From Selaginella moellendorffii (taxonomy: Eukaryota > Streptophyta > Lycopodiopsida > Selaginellales > Selaginellaceae), in the NCBI RefSeq assembly GCF_000143415.4, contig NW_003314277.1, forward strand, positions 585,644-649,643: a DNA stretch of 64,000 nucleotides, in the 5' to 3' direction. This document shows, piece after piece, positions 9,900 through 20,975 of the stretch; position 1 is the stretch's first letter; the number at the start of each line of letters is the position of its first letter. A model generated the notes under the pieces. That model was not told the origin of the DNA. It made no database searches and saw only the letters and a list, made by a program, of their open reading frames with translations. The translations under genes and the position numbers were made by a program.

Positions 9900-11538
9900 C
9901 GCGACGGCGATGATGCTCCGTCTCGCTCGGGCACCGAAATCTCTCCCTCTCGGCCGCACACCGATCCGGAGACGATGTGGTAGGCTGTGTTCTCCATGGA
10001 GTGCTCATTGCGGATACGCTCAAGCTCGAGGATAGCGTCCAGGTACTCACTACGCTCAGGGATTCCAGCGGCGACGAGGTTCTTCTAGCGATCAAGCACG
10101 CAGTGCAGCGACGCCACATCCGAGCAAGTCCGAGCGAAATATCCGAGAGGAGCTCGAGTGGCCGTCAAGGAGCCGATGCTCCAGAAGCAAGAGGGTTCTT
10201 CCTTCACCTCGCTGGACAACCGTGGAGGTGATCTCCTATGGCGCTGCGATTGGAAGGCAACAAGCTCTTCCAAGATGGCAGCTTTGACTCAAGCTCCATC
10301 TCTACGACTGGTCATGCAAGATTTTGGGCGAGGCAATCGATCGACTGCACCAGAGATGCAACAAGCTCGCCATCCAGCGCCGCAACAGCAGCAGCATCAT
10401 GGCAGAGATTCGTGACTTTCTTCGGGCCTGGAGTGAAGGAGAGGAACTTCCAGTTTTCCCAGAGGTTGCGGACAACTTTTGCAAAGTGGAAGTAAAGATC
10501 AGAGCAAGGGACGAGGCCGGGGACTCTTTACAATGACAAGCATCAAGAAAGGCGAGCTCATTCTTGTCAGCAACTCGGCAGCCTTTGAGCGAGGTGGTTA
10601 CAGATCCATTTGCGATAGAAACACTGCAGTCCGGCTGCTCGACATGGCCATGAAGTCTCCGCGAGCATACAAGCTGATCCACAGCCTTGCTTGCGAGGTC
10701 GCAGGGAACGAGCGTGGAGTTCCCGCAATGGAGATTTTCCAGCCAGACTGGGCCACGCCGGAGAACTGCAGCACCGACAGTAGCAGGGAAGCTCTCCAAG
10801 GCATTACGGTCCAGAGATTTTTCGAAATGGTCAGCCAAGCTTCCTTCAATCCTAAGGTGCAGCTGCCTAAGCCAGAACGAGCCGACGGTACGCTTGCTCT
10901 ACGTCGCTACTTGGTTCGTCCCCCGCTTCATCAACCACTCCTGTGTTGGGAACGTTTCCCAGAGGGTGTTTGGCACCACGGCGTGCTACTTTGCCACCCG
11001 AGACATCACTCGGGTTCTGCTACATCATCGGCGGCCATCCTTACAGGCGGACGAGGCTCTCCTTCGAGGATCTCGCGCAGGTGACTGGCTTCTACAGGGA
11101 CTTGGCCGAGGCAAACTTTGAGTTTCCGTTCAAGGGAGGGAGCAGTCCGGCCTGGATGGTGGTGAAGCTGGAGCAAGTGTTGGCGACAAAGCTCCAGGAT
11201 GAGGAGGAGAGGCAGTGCGTGAGAGCGATCCACTGGTCGCTCTACCTGTGGTACTACCAGCAGGTGGAGGTTGGAAACGTGGTGGCGCTGCCGGAGGGGA
11301 TTATGTTTCAGCGGGAGAGGTGATTATGGAGGCGATGCACAAGCTCACGGCTGGCAACGATAGCAACGAGAGTTACCTGGAGACGATGGCAAACTACGCA
11401 CGGGACAAGGAAGCGGCAAAGAGGGCGATGGAGATGGAGTGGGAGGTGAGGTTTGGGAAGCAGGAGGACGCTTGCGTTGCCAAGGCCATCTACGAGAGAG
11501 GTATGGACTCGTTGCTCAAGCCCTGGGCCTCTGAGTGA
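9900..11538 (+). pseudogene. TPR-SET domain methyltransferase-like gene, frameshifted
   Basis: The pieces occur in the right order. There is an N-terminal region with LAVKEP-type sequence (about 10150). A TPR start RLEGNKLFQDGSF follows at 10243. The SET beginning GRGRGLFTMTSIKKGELILVS starts at 10506, and the FINHSC motif sits at about 10929. The C-terminal helical region continues to the TGA at 11536. They are spread over three frames (breaks near 10290, 10500, 10880 and 11320). Related SMYD-like TPR-SET proteins methylate lysines on histones or other proteins. No uninterrupted gene can be drawn even with short introns, so I call it a pseudogene. Its last 190 codons and 3' flank are copied at 48497-48760. 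Confidence 0.75.
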
Positions 11539-11626
11539 GCTTGTTTTTCTGGAGTGTTTTCGTCCTATTTCTTCTTCTTTTTCTACTACTACTCACTACT
11601 TCTCTTTCTTCTCTTCTGCTGTCTCC

Positions 11627-11658
11627 TACTACTACCTTAACCACTCGGCCAAAGCGAC
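11627..11658 (-). pseudogene. tRNA-Ser relic, 5' half (acceptor and D arm)
   Basis: The minus strand reads GTCGCTTTGGCCGAGTGGTTAAGG, a class II (Ser/Leu-type) tRNA acceptor and D arm. It then runs into unrelated sequence with no anticodon arm. It lies about 100 bp after the SET gene stop. The copy of that flank at 48.7-48.9 kb carries the complementary half of a tRNA. Confidence 0.6.
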
Positions 11659-11659
11659 A

Positions 11660-12095
11660 CTTTCATGAAACCGCTCTTTTCACAAAGCAATCCACGAAAG
11701 AAGGGATTGGTGAGCGAGCGAGCAATCTAGTCAAGTATGCTTGAATTATACTGTTATACTACTGATTTCTAGAATTATATTTCATCAAACTAATCTAACA
11801 GCATTCAAATTAGACACTTCGAAGAAATACGCCCATAATACAACAAGAAAAAAGCTTGTGTTATAACAAAAGAATGAAGAGAAAATAGAAAATTAATTTT
11901 TGAAGCAATCTATTTCATATAGTCAATTGGTATGTAATAAAACCCTAATTTGTCATACTTATTTCTTACATAAAAGAAGTTAAAGAAATGCACGGAAAAG
12001 CAGGCTGGCCCCGGACAGCTAGACTAGAAAATCAAAGCGGAAACACGAAGCGAGCTATGCATTTTTGTCTGTCAGAAAAATTAACATATGTTAGC
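11660..12095. other. AT-rich intergenic region
   Basis: No gene is recognised. It lies between the SET pseudogene and the 3' end of the membrane-protein gene. Confidence 0.6.
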
Positions 12096-14085
12096 TCAAA
12101 ACAAAAGTGATGAAGATTTACCTGGAGAATCCCCCTGTTGCTGAACATTTTTCTCATCATGTTGCTGATGTATTTTCTCTAATTTGAAGTAGATGAGGAT
12201 GGCTAGTGCAACCACTGCTAATCCAATAAACACAGTGAACTCTTGGAAGACTATCCAGTTTGGAGTAACTTCAACTGTGGATGTCGTTGTCACTAGGAAT
12301 GCTGTGCCATTATTGAGCTGGAGAATTGTCTCAGCAGTGGCAAGGGAAGGTTCCTTCTCGAGGTCATTTATGCTGAAGTAGAGACCTGGCAAGCTTCCTG
12401 CCACTGAACCAGCAATGAACACTGTCCGCCCCAAAGTTCTGATTAGTGGACGGTAGCCTGGCTTACCGGCCAACTTAAGTTGATCGAGTTGGCGAAACAA
12501 TGAATTTTCCCACTCTAAGAGTGTCCTGCTCAAGGAGCCAGCACAAATTCCCAGGAATGCAATGACAAATGTCATAAAAGACGCATAAACTTGTGTTCGA
12601 CGAGAAGATCCATCTTTCCAATACCGCTCTCCAAAACGATGAACGTTGCTCACTTTCAACAAGTCATTGAGAACTTCTTGGACTTTCTTGTTGTCCTCTG
12701 TAGACAATTTTCTGAAACACGGTGGTGAATCCACCTTAACCAAGAAAATAAAACATCAGCCTTCAGAAAAAAAAAGGTCACAGTATCGAACTCACCTTGA
12801 ATTCTTCGTTCCCACAGGTGATGTCCCTTCCTTGTGTCTTCTTCAGAAAATCTTTGATGACAGTGCCGCCCACCTTGTCGGCTTGCGTACCAAAATTCTT
12901 GCCGCCGACGGACGAAACTTGGCAACCCGTCAGGTTTTTTGTACAAGCATTCAATAGATATTTGCGAGTTGGCTTTTGGTCTCCTTCTAACTTTGTCTCA
13001 ATGCATGTTGTCATCTGCTCCATCCCACTCAGCACACCTTCTGTGAGGTTGGCAAGGCTGGCGCCAATGGGAAGAGAGTCATTAAAATGAATTTTGAGTG
13101 TCACCGGGACGTTAAATTTGATGCTGTAAGATCCAAGAAAGATGGTATGATTATCTTGGATAACATCCCAGTCCCAAAATGATCGAGATGTCTCACACTG
13201 AGAAGTGTTGAAGGTGAAGGAAACATTTTGGCCTTGCGTCAAGTTGTATCCGATTATGCAAACTTGGTGACGGCAGGCACACTGTAAGAATGGATAGGAC
13301 AAGTAAGAAATAACATCCGGCATGTAGTTGATGGGAACAGATGGGCTGCATTCTCTAATATCATTGCTGTAGTAAGACCATGTCGAGTCGTTATAGGGAA
13401 TTTTCTCCTGGCTAATCCCCGTGGATATGTTGGACCTCGCACTGCTAGCAAAGTTGCTGAAATAAAATCCAGACTCGGTGAAAACTGGATGCGTGATGGT
13501 GGAAGATGGCATTGCGAAAGGTACTTTACTGAGAAGTAAGCCAAGATCCGGCTTACCGCTGGTTTTTTTCACTGGGACTATAGGTGCAGTGACCTTGCAG
13601 CGTTCGACAGCAGACGGCCCTCTCCCATCATCGATGCACAGGCGTAAGTTTATCCCCCAGTGAATCGCCATTTTCCAGATCGGACTATTACGCTGAATGA
13701 CTCCTCCATACAAGTGTGGATCGGGCGAGTTAAAAAGATCAGCTTCTACAGTTTTGTTGTTGCTTCTCCAAACCCGCCATGCACTGAGCGTTTGATAAGC
13801 AGCAGCAACCTCCGCCGTGCTAACACTGGTAAATTTGAGTGTCGATGCAATGGAGGTGCTTGTGGCCCATTTGTAGAAGGGGTCGTTTGTTGTCGCAAAC
13901 ACGTTGGTTTCCCAACAAGTTGTACCTGTCTGTTTGATGAGATCAGAATAGAACTCACCTTCTGGCTTCTTTTTGTTCACACATAACGAGAAGACTAGCA
14001 GCACACCTGTTGCAACTACAATGGCAAATATGAATACTGCAATGGCAACAATGCTCGATGTCTCCCATGGCTTCTTTTCCGCCAT
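12096..14085 (-). CDS. Unrecognised multi-pass membrane glycoprotein-like protein
   Basis: There are two exons on the minus strand: 12796-14085 (430 codons) and 12096-12734 (212 codons plus stop), joined across a 61-bp intron (AAG|GTGAG to TTAAG|GTG). The product is 642 aa. One membrane segment lies at about residues 12-36. A roughly 430-residue region follows, rich in Cys and with at least eight N-x-S/T sites, presumably extracytoplasmic. Three more membrane segments lie near 479-498, 533-551 and 595-613, followed by a hydrophilic Gln-rich tail. A further donor (CCAG|GTAAAT at about 12121) could alter the last residues. I recognise no family. It is divergently placed from the acid-phosphatase gene, 647 bp apart, and this pair was duplicated together at 1-1256. 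Confidence 0.75.
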
Positions 14086-14732
14086 AAGTTCTCTAAACGA
14101 AAAAACAAAAAATGAAAACTGTATCCTTCAAGGCTGTTAACAAGTCGAACACATTGGCAAATTAAAGGAACATGGTAGTGGAGAATGTATTCAGTGCAAC
14201 ATGTCCTTCATCCTTACAACAATAATGCAAATGATTCTTTCCACGGCCAGTGCCAGTAATTTGAAAAAACAGTAATGCCTATGTGATTTGGAAGGACAAC
14301 TTTTCCTCGATATTGGATTTGTCGCTCTAATGCATTTTTCCTATATTCTCCGGTACCTCCCAGAGGTGTCTCATTTGTCCATGGCTTCGTCCCCCATAAG
14401 TTCGCTCAAATAAAACATGGGCTCAGAATCGGGACTTGATTTCTTGTTAATACGGTAAGTGAAAAGTGAACTTGAAAGTGGTGGCTCACATGAATTTATT
14501 CATTATCAAGCATTTCTGACTTCCACTCAACGACCTCTGACGTTACTGCCACGTCGGCCCTTTATCAGCCCTAAGGATTTTAGAGCTTATTCCTGGAACT
14601 CATACCATCCCTGCCGAACTTTAATAAAAATTCTTCCGTAGTCTCAGAGATGGAACCTTTCGTACTCGGCTTTACCAGTGTGAGCTAGCACGCACTCCCG
14701 TCTAGACTATATAAAACTGGGAACATTCTCCA
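14086..14732. promoter_or_regulatory. Shared upstream region of a divergent gene pair
   Basis: This region separates the two divergent start codons. About 490 bp of it is preserved in the duplicate at 561-1060. No cis-element beyond the TATA box is assigned. Confidence 0.5.
14708..14716 (+). promoter_or_regulatory. TATA box of the acid-phosphatase-like gene
   Basis: The sequence is TATATAAAA, only 17 bp before the first ATG (14733) and 26 bp before the second (14742). Transcription usually starts about 25-35 bp past a TATA box. The second ATG, in the strong context ACCATGG, may therefore be the real start, with a very short leader. Confidence 0.6.
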
Positions 14733-15603
14733 ATGCACACCATGGCATCGTCCACATGTATTCTGGTTGCCTGTCTTGTTGTTGTCCATATGACGGTTTG
14801 CTCTCATGCGGTAACTTGTTCCAATTGCAAGGTGGACCTCCAAGAGAAGCCTGATTGGATGACCGTGGATCAATTCTGCGGCATTTTCCAGCGCAATGCA
14901 GAAGCTGCCAACCTTGCCAAGGGCTGGACTGTCCCCAAAGATTGCATCGACTACATTGGAGACTACATGACAAAGGGGTTGTATGGAGGTGATGTGTGGG
15001 GAGCAACTCTCCAATCTACTAAGTTTGCAAGGTTATTTCCCACTAACCCTGGCACTTGGATCTTCCAAGTCGACCAGACACTATTGTCCAATGTCCCTTA
15101 CTATGCCACTCGCCAGTTCGGGTAAAGTCCATCCGTTTATCATGAGATTATGACTGACATTTCGTTGTTTTACTTTGATACAGGGCCCTCCCGCGTAACA
15201 GTACCGACTTTGACCTTTGGGTGCAACAAGGCAAGGCTGTAGCAATCAAGTCTTCTTTGGATTTCTACAACGAGCTGTTGTGTGCAAACTGGAGAATCGT
15301 GCTCATCTCCGATAGATCCGAGAAGCAACGTGAAGCAACGGAAAGGAACCTGCGTGCTGCAGGCTACAGTGGCTGGACAAAATTAATCCTGGACTAGTAA
15401 GTAGTTCTTTGTGATAATATCAAGGTTTTACTAATCAATGGCGCTTTTCCAGTCAGTTCAATACAAATGAGCTGCGCATACAACAAGATGAGACTGCAGT
15501 GACAGGAGCATCAGGGGAGAAAACAATCAGAATTGAAAATTTGCCGGACAAAGTTGACCAAGAAAAGTTTATGTTCTTTAAGCTGCCTAACCCCATGTAC
15601 TAG
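14733..15603 (+). CDS. HAD class B acid phosphatase / vegetative storage protein-like, nucleophile replaced
   Basis: There are three exons: 14733-15121, 15184-15396 and 15453-15603. The introns are 62 and 56 bp with GT-AG ends, and the product is 250 aa, the normal family length. A signal peptide covers about residues 5-26. Family landmarks are GWTVPKDCIDYIGDYM (64-79), LLSNVPYYA (117-125), motif II LISDRSEKQ (170-178), motif III WTKLIL (194-199) and the C-terminal FKLPNPMY. The catalytic DxDET is changed to QVDQT (112-116): Gln replaces the Asp that forms the phospho-aspartate. The last acidic motif is E229-x3-D233 instead of D-x3-D. A secreted or vacuolar protein without phosphatase activity, perhaps a storage protein, is inferred. 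The start could also be 14742. Confidence 0.88.
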
Positions 15604-15627
15604 TGTGTGAGTGCAATTCGTAATAAA

Positions 15628-15651
15628 TTGCTGCGCGTTGCATTGCAGCAA
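15628..15651. repeat. Stem-loop near the 3' end of the Helentron
   Basis: TTGCTGC and GCAGCAA form a 7-bp stem around a 10-base loop, 25 bp after the acid-phosphatase stop. Helentrons carry short terminal hairpins; this assignment is an inference. Confidence 0.4.
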
Positions 15652-15685
15652 CAGTTGGTTTGCTTTTGTTTTTAAATATTTTTTA

Positions 15686-16320
15686 TTACGATACATAATT
15701 GTTATGATCTGTCCAATATGCAGGTGCTATTCCTACTTTTGTATATATTATATCTTTTATCCATATATGATCTATTAATTTGTTATTATGTGTATTGTGT
15801 TTTATTATTTGTATGTATCCTTCTTTCTCCATTATTGTTTGAAGTGGTTTTACTTCTTCTATTTGGTAGTCAATATTAAAATCTCCTGTAATTATTACTG
15901 GTTTTTTATTATCTATTTTCTGTATATATTTTTGTAATTGTTTTATGAATATATATATATTTGTTCCAGGTTTTCTATGTAAATTTATTATCTGTAAGTG
16001 TTTTTTATTTTTTTCTAGTGATACATATGACATTGCCATTGTTTCTGTTTTTAAATGTTCTACTATTTCTGAATTATAGTCATTTGTATGCAATATTGCT
16101 ATATGTGGGGGTTGTTCATGTATATATAATTTATATTTATCAAAATATAAATCCTCATGTTTTTGTGTTCCTACTTCTTGCATACATATTATATCTGATG
16201 TTAATAATTGTGAATCACTCTTTATATCTTCTTGATGTGCAGTAATAGATCTTGTATTTAGAACTTGTATAATTTTTTGGTTAGTTATTTTTTCTTCTTG
16301 TAAATCTATTAAATCAATTT
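15686..16320 (-). CDS. Helentron endonuclease domain (exonuclease-endonuclease-phosphatase fold)
   Basis: The minus strand reads LNTRSITAHQEDI, then DIICMQEVG (metal-binding Glu), IITGDFNID, DHIW and a final TDHNNYVS (catalytic Asp-His). These are the core motifs of APE-type endonucleases attached C-terminally to the helicase in Helentrons. The frame is open through this domain. It is separated from the helicase frame by a stop after MTIEAP at 16322. In the live element it would be part of one polyprotein. Confidence 0.75.
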
Positions 16321-16321
16321 G

Positions 16322-17660
16322 CTATGGTGCTTCTATTGTCATTCTTATTATTTCTTTAGCTGCATCTTTATTGATTTTAATATGTTTATGTTCAATTGGT
16401 CTATATAAATGTATCCCTTTTAGTGTTTGTGCTCTTGATAATGTGGTGTATGCTTGTCCTAGATATTTTGTTTTATATGGGTCATATCCTAATTGCATAA
16501 CTGTTGACCCTTGTGCTCTATGTATTGTTCTTCCTGCACATGGTTGTACTGGAAATTGGATTCTACTTATAACATAGTTTTTATTTTTAGTAATATTTAT
16601 TATTCTTGTTACTTTTTTTATTGGTGTCCATTTTTTTTCATTATTTTGCTTTATTGTTATGTTTTCTTTAGCTCTTGTTTTTTCACCTGGTTTTATATTT
16701 GGGAATTCTATCCACATTATTTGTTCTTTTTCAATCTGGGTTACATCTCGTAATACTCCATCTACTCTATTTACTAATCCATCTTCTGTTGCTATATTTT
16801 GTGTTATTTCAATTGCCATTTTCTTTTTCAAATGTAATATTTTATGTAGTCCTTATATTTTTCTTGTGTCATCTGGCAGCGTGAAATGTGTAGGACAGGA
16901 ATTTCCATGTTTGTCTTGTGCTTCTATAATTATATCTTTACCTTGTATGTGTTGTATTATTTTTTCATTATATTCTCTTACTTGTTCATTAGTTGCAAAT
17001 ATAGAATAGTATTCTGTGTTATATGTATTTGTGGTGACTTGTTTATTTAAATATTCTAGCTCTTTATCTGTTTTTTCTCCTATTTTTTATTTTATTTAAA
17101 GCTTTTATAAAGATTATATCATCTTTTTGCCTCATTATTTCAGTAAGTTCATAGATTTTAAAATTATTTTTCATGGGTGGTGTATGGAGACATAATTTTC
17201 AGGTCTATATATTTATGTTGAATAAATTGGTGCTTCAAATGTAGGATTTAATTGATAGAAATCACCTGTAAATATACAATCCATCCCACCAAAGCCTATT
17301 CTATATGTTGTTTTGAAGCTTTCACATCTTCTATTTATATCTTGTAACATTTCTATACTTACCGTTGATATTTCATCTATTACTAAACATTTTATTATTG
17401 AAACTTTCTTTTATATTTATCTAATGTGTCATTTGTTAATATTGTTTGACATTGTTTTGATGCTTCTGGTCGAAATGCAAAAGCTGAATGTATTGTTGAA
17501 CCATTTATATTATAAGCTGCTTTTCCTGTAGGTGCTATTATTAATATTGTTTGTCCTGGTTCATTATTTATAACTTGGTTTGTTTTATAATATTGTTTGA
17601 GTGTTTCTATTTAAAAGCATTTAATTTCCAGTTATTGCTTCTCCTGTTAAAAATAAGCAC
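16322..17660 (-). pseudogene. Helentron PIF1-like helicase, partly open
   Basis: The C-terminal 169 codons (16322-16831) are intact, with VQPCAGRTIHRAQGST and AYTTLSRAQTLKGIHL, the last PIF1 motifs. Further upstream, in broken frames, are IIAPTGKAAYNINGSTIHS (motif Ia, about 17530), VIDEIS (motif II, about 17380) and FTGDFYQL (motif III). The Walker A lysine is lost (LTGEAITGN near 17620). It would unwind DNA during rolling-circle transposition. Confidence 0.75.
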
Positions 17661-18949
17661 AATTGTTTGTTAGGTTGTTTTATATTTTTCAATATGAAGA
17701 CATCATATATTATTTTTTGCTTTTTATTTAGAGTTCTTAATAATTGGTGATATTTACTAATTTCCATAAGGTATTCATCTTGTATTATAATTGTTGAGTT
17801 TGTTAATATTTTATCTTTTATATTTAAATTTAAGTTTTTTTATTTTTCATTTTGAATAAATCTTTCCCTATATCAAATTCACTCTCATTTGTTACTTTTT
17901 TTATATATGTATTGATGTTATTTTTCATCTATTTGTTCCATATTTTCTTCATATGCATTCATATATGTTATGTACATTTTTTTAAGATATTCTTCTTTTC
18001 TAAATTTTTTATGTAAAATTAATCTTTCAAAAGCCCACTTTTCTGGATCTTTTTCTTTACTAAAGTTTATATATCTAATTATATTGTTTTTTTAAAATTT
18101 TTTGTGTTGTTACTTCCTTTTCAATTATATATTCAGTTGTTATCTCTGCTAATGTTAAATCTTCTAATTCTTCTGGTCTTCGCATGTATTTTTCAATTAG
18201 TCCAGGTACTACTGTGTTTGTTTCATCTTCTTGCATTTTTGCAAGGTTTTGTTTCGTTTTTAAACATTTTGTTCGTTATTCTTGTAGTTTAGTATCAATG
18301 AACTTTACAATTCTAGACATATGATGAATGGGATTGACAATATTAAAAAAAGTGCTTGTTGAATTGGCATTTCCCTACAACGTATGAAACTATTTCCTAA
18401 TAACCGAACTCTATTATATGCATCTATTCCTTCTTGGAATTTTTTAAATACAGTTGATAATCTCTTTGTTATTTCTGTTTCAATACATGCAATGTATGAT
18501 AAACAATATGATGCTACTGCATATCGATCAAGAATAATTTGTATATCTACATTTGATTGCTACAAATTTGATAATTTGTTATTAAAAGTATTTGTGTTTA
18601 TGTCTTTTGGTTTTCGTTTATAATTTTTTTTGCATTTGTTAATGTTGATCTTATTGTAGCTTTATATTTCTCATATGTTATTCCTATTATTTTTAAATAT
18701 TCATCAAGCTCTAAATTTTTTAGATCTATAGTTTTATCTTTTAGTATTATTTTTATTTTTTTGTAAATCATTGCATAAGAATCCTTTTCATGTTTTGTAA
18801 TGTCTTTTATAAGATCTAAGATTTCTGTTTGTGGTATTGGAGGAATTGGGTAATTAAGTCTACAATTTATATTTTTATATTTTTTACATGTTTTTCTATG
18901 TTTATGAGTTTGAACATCTTTTTATATTATCTGGTAGTTTCTCTGAATC

Positions 18950-19150
18950 AATACATATATTCTGAATAGCTTATTCTTTTATTTGTTCTTTTGTGGTGGA
19001 TTTTCTAATCATATTAGTGCGTGTTCATGTGGTGTACCATGTTGTTGAAATTGTATTACAAATAAATAGTCTTTTACTTTCCTTCCAAATATGTGATAAT
19101 TGGACATTAATAATTTTCTAAATACTGATGTTTTATGTGCATAATATCGT
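18950..19150 (-). pseudogene. Helentron Rep (HUH nuclease) segment
   Basis: The minus strand reads YLFVIQFQQHGTPHEHALI, then a TGA where Trp is expected, then LENPPQKN. H-x-H in the HEHAL context is the metal-binding HUH motif of rolling-circle Rep proteins. The catalytic tyrosine region is not readable because of frameshifts. Confidence 0.65.
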
Positions 19151-19617
19151 ATTGTGGTGATTGGATCGGCTCTTAGTATTTTATATATTTTCTCTTTTTC
19201 ATTTAAATTTTCTATCTCTTCTTTTTGTTATATATCTGTTTTCAAATGTTTTAAACAATTTATTAATGGTTCCGAATGTCTTTCTGAACAGCTAAGAGTT
19301 AAGAATAGTGTTGGTGGTCCTAATTATCTTATCATGGCAAATGCATATTTTTTTAGTACTTCTAAATTATCTGGTGATGTTCTTAGATTTCTTAAATCTC
19401 TAAAACCAATGTTTGACTTTAATATTTTATCCATATTTCCATTTTCAAGCACATCTTTTTATGTGATTTTTCTTCCTTCATAAGTAAATTTTTTTAATCT
19501 AAAACCTACATTTTGATTGACAAATTTGATATCAGTTTTTACAGCTGCTGTAAATATATGTTCAATATGTCATGCAAATTTTCTATCCTCATTCATTAAT
19601 TCCCATTGGATTATTTC

Positions 19618-20340
19618 TTAGTATATAAATTTACATTTTATGTCTAATGGTCTTGGTTTTCCACCAAATAATTTTGGATAGCTCATTTCTTCAGTATTTT
19701 CATCTACAAATAATCTTAATGGGTGTTGTCCTTGACCAGGTGCTATAACTAAAACTTTATTTGTAAAATTATCTATTTGGTTTGCATCTAAGAAGCTAAT
19801 TACCAAAGTATTTGTTGGTAATATCTCATTATCAGGGTTGTTTATAAAATTTACACTATCATCATCTTCATTTAATTCTTGTTGCAATTCGTTTTCTAAT
19901 ATTATTTGTGTGTTATTATCTATATTGTATAAATTTTGTGCTTGTTGAAACCAATTTTCATCTATATTAATTTTATTTTTCTTATATAGTTCTGTTTCTT
20001 GTAATTGTTTTATACTAATATAAATATAATGTGGTCTGGCTATTCCATATTTATAATAATATTTATCTGTTAATCTTCGTTTCAGCTGAATTGTAATTGT
20101 TTGTGTTTCTTCAAATGTTCTTGGTATTTTATTAATTATTGGTTTAATATTAGTTGGGACATTTATTATTCCTCCTTTTATGTGTTGCTGATATTGAGGT
20201 TGATTTTGTATTGTTATATTTGCAAATAAAATATGTAGAGTTAGCATTTTCTCTTCAATATCATTTAGTTGTTCTGTATATTGATCAATTTGATTCATTC
20301 TAATTTTTTCTGGACTTTTATATTTTTGTCTATTTGTCAT
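19618..20340 (-). CDS. Helentron N-terminal protein region (helitron-like N domain)
   Basis: The 240-codon open frame contains GGIINVPTNIKPIINKIPR, RLTDKYYYKYGIARPHYI and a C-terminal EEMSYPKLFGGKPRPLD. This is the order seen in the N-terminal part of Helitron/Helentron RepHel proteins, just before the Rep domain (YP.LF..G). It is rich in Asn, Ile and Gln because of the AT bias. Another short lysine-rich frame (20595-20888) lies upstream and probably belongs to the same polyprotein. Confidence 0.7.
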   Translation of the reverse strand: MTNRQKYKSPEKIRMNQIDQYTEQLNDIEEKMLTLHILFANITIQNQPQYQQHIKGGIINVPTNIKPIINKIPRTFEETQTITIQLKRRLTDKYYYKYGIARPHYIYISIKQLQETELYKKNKINIDENWFQQAQNLYNIDNNTQIILENELQQELNEDDDSVNFINNPDNEILPTNTLVISFLDANQIDNFTNKVLVIAPGQGQHPLRLFVDENTEEMSYPKLFGGKPRPLDIKCKFIY

Positions 20341-20947
20341 GCATTTATTGCATGCATATTCTTGTTTTTTTTGTTATATTTAAACCAAAGTCTTTTACAT
20401 ATTTTACATGGATGTATCGGTATATTTTGTATAGCTTCATTATACATTTGTAGTGCTTTCATACTTTTGTATTATTCATGTCATATTCATTTTTTTTGTT
20501 GTTCTTTCTCTTTTATTGTTTTTTTTTCTTTGCTTCTAATATAATATACTCTTCTTTTAAGTTTCTCATCTGATATAGTACTCCCTGTTCTTTGTTAAAA
20601 AATATTTATTTTTTCATTTGTTTGTTTTTGTGACTTCGAAGTTTCCATATGTATTTTGTCTTCTTCTGTTGTATATTTTTTTTTTTGTAAAGTATTTTCT
20701 TCATATTTTTCTTTGGATATATTAATAGTTTTTATTTGTTCATTTTTATTCTTTCTTGATAAATAATAGTATCTAGAAACAATTTGTTGCTCAGTTAAAT
20801 CAATATTATGGTTAAATTTTAGTTCTTTTGCTTTTTTATTTGCAGATCCTTTAATTGATAAAAATTTGCATCTAAAAGTTCTGTCCATTCAAATTTTCTC
20901 TTTGTCATAATTTTGCCCTTTATACTTAAATACCCTTATTGCCCTTA

Positions 20948-20968
20948 CACCCACCAGATAGGTGGGTG
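20948..20968. repeat. Perfect 8-bp stem-loop at the right edge of the Helentron
   Basis: CACCCACC and GGTGGGTG are exact reverse complements around AGATA. This GC-rich hairpin stands out in AT-rich DNA and marks the probable 5' end of the element. Confidence 0.5.
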
Positions 20969-20975
20969 CATCCAG

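Larger units (their letters stand above)
15610..20975 (-). mobile_element. Helentron-type Helitron, decayed, minus strand
   Basis: This is an AT-rich block (clearly different composition from its neighbours) with the full Helentron coding order on the minus strand. It starts with an N-terminal helitron-like region (19618-20340). A Rep segment with an HUH-type HGTPHEHAL lies near 19020-19045. A PIF1-like helicase follows (about 16322-17660), then an APE-type endonuclease (about 15686-16320). Several frames are broken by stops and shifts, so it is not autonomous. Inverted repeats able to form stem-loops lie at both edges (15628-15651 and 20948-20968). The exact ends are not proven. It lies directly behind the acid-phosphatase stop codon. 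Confidence 0.8.
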
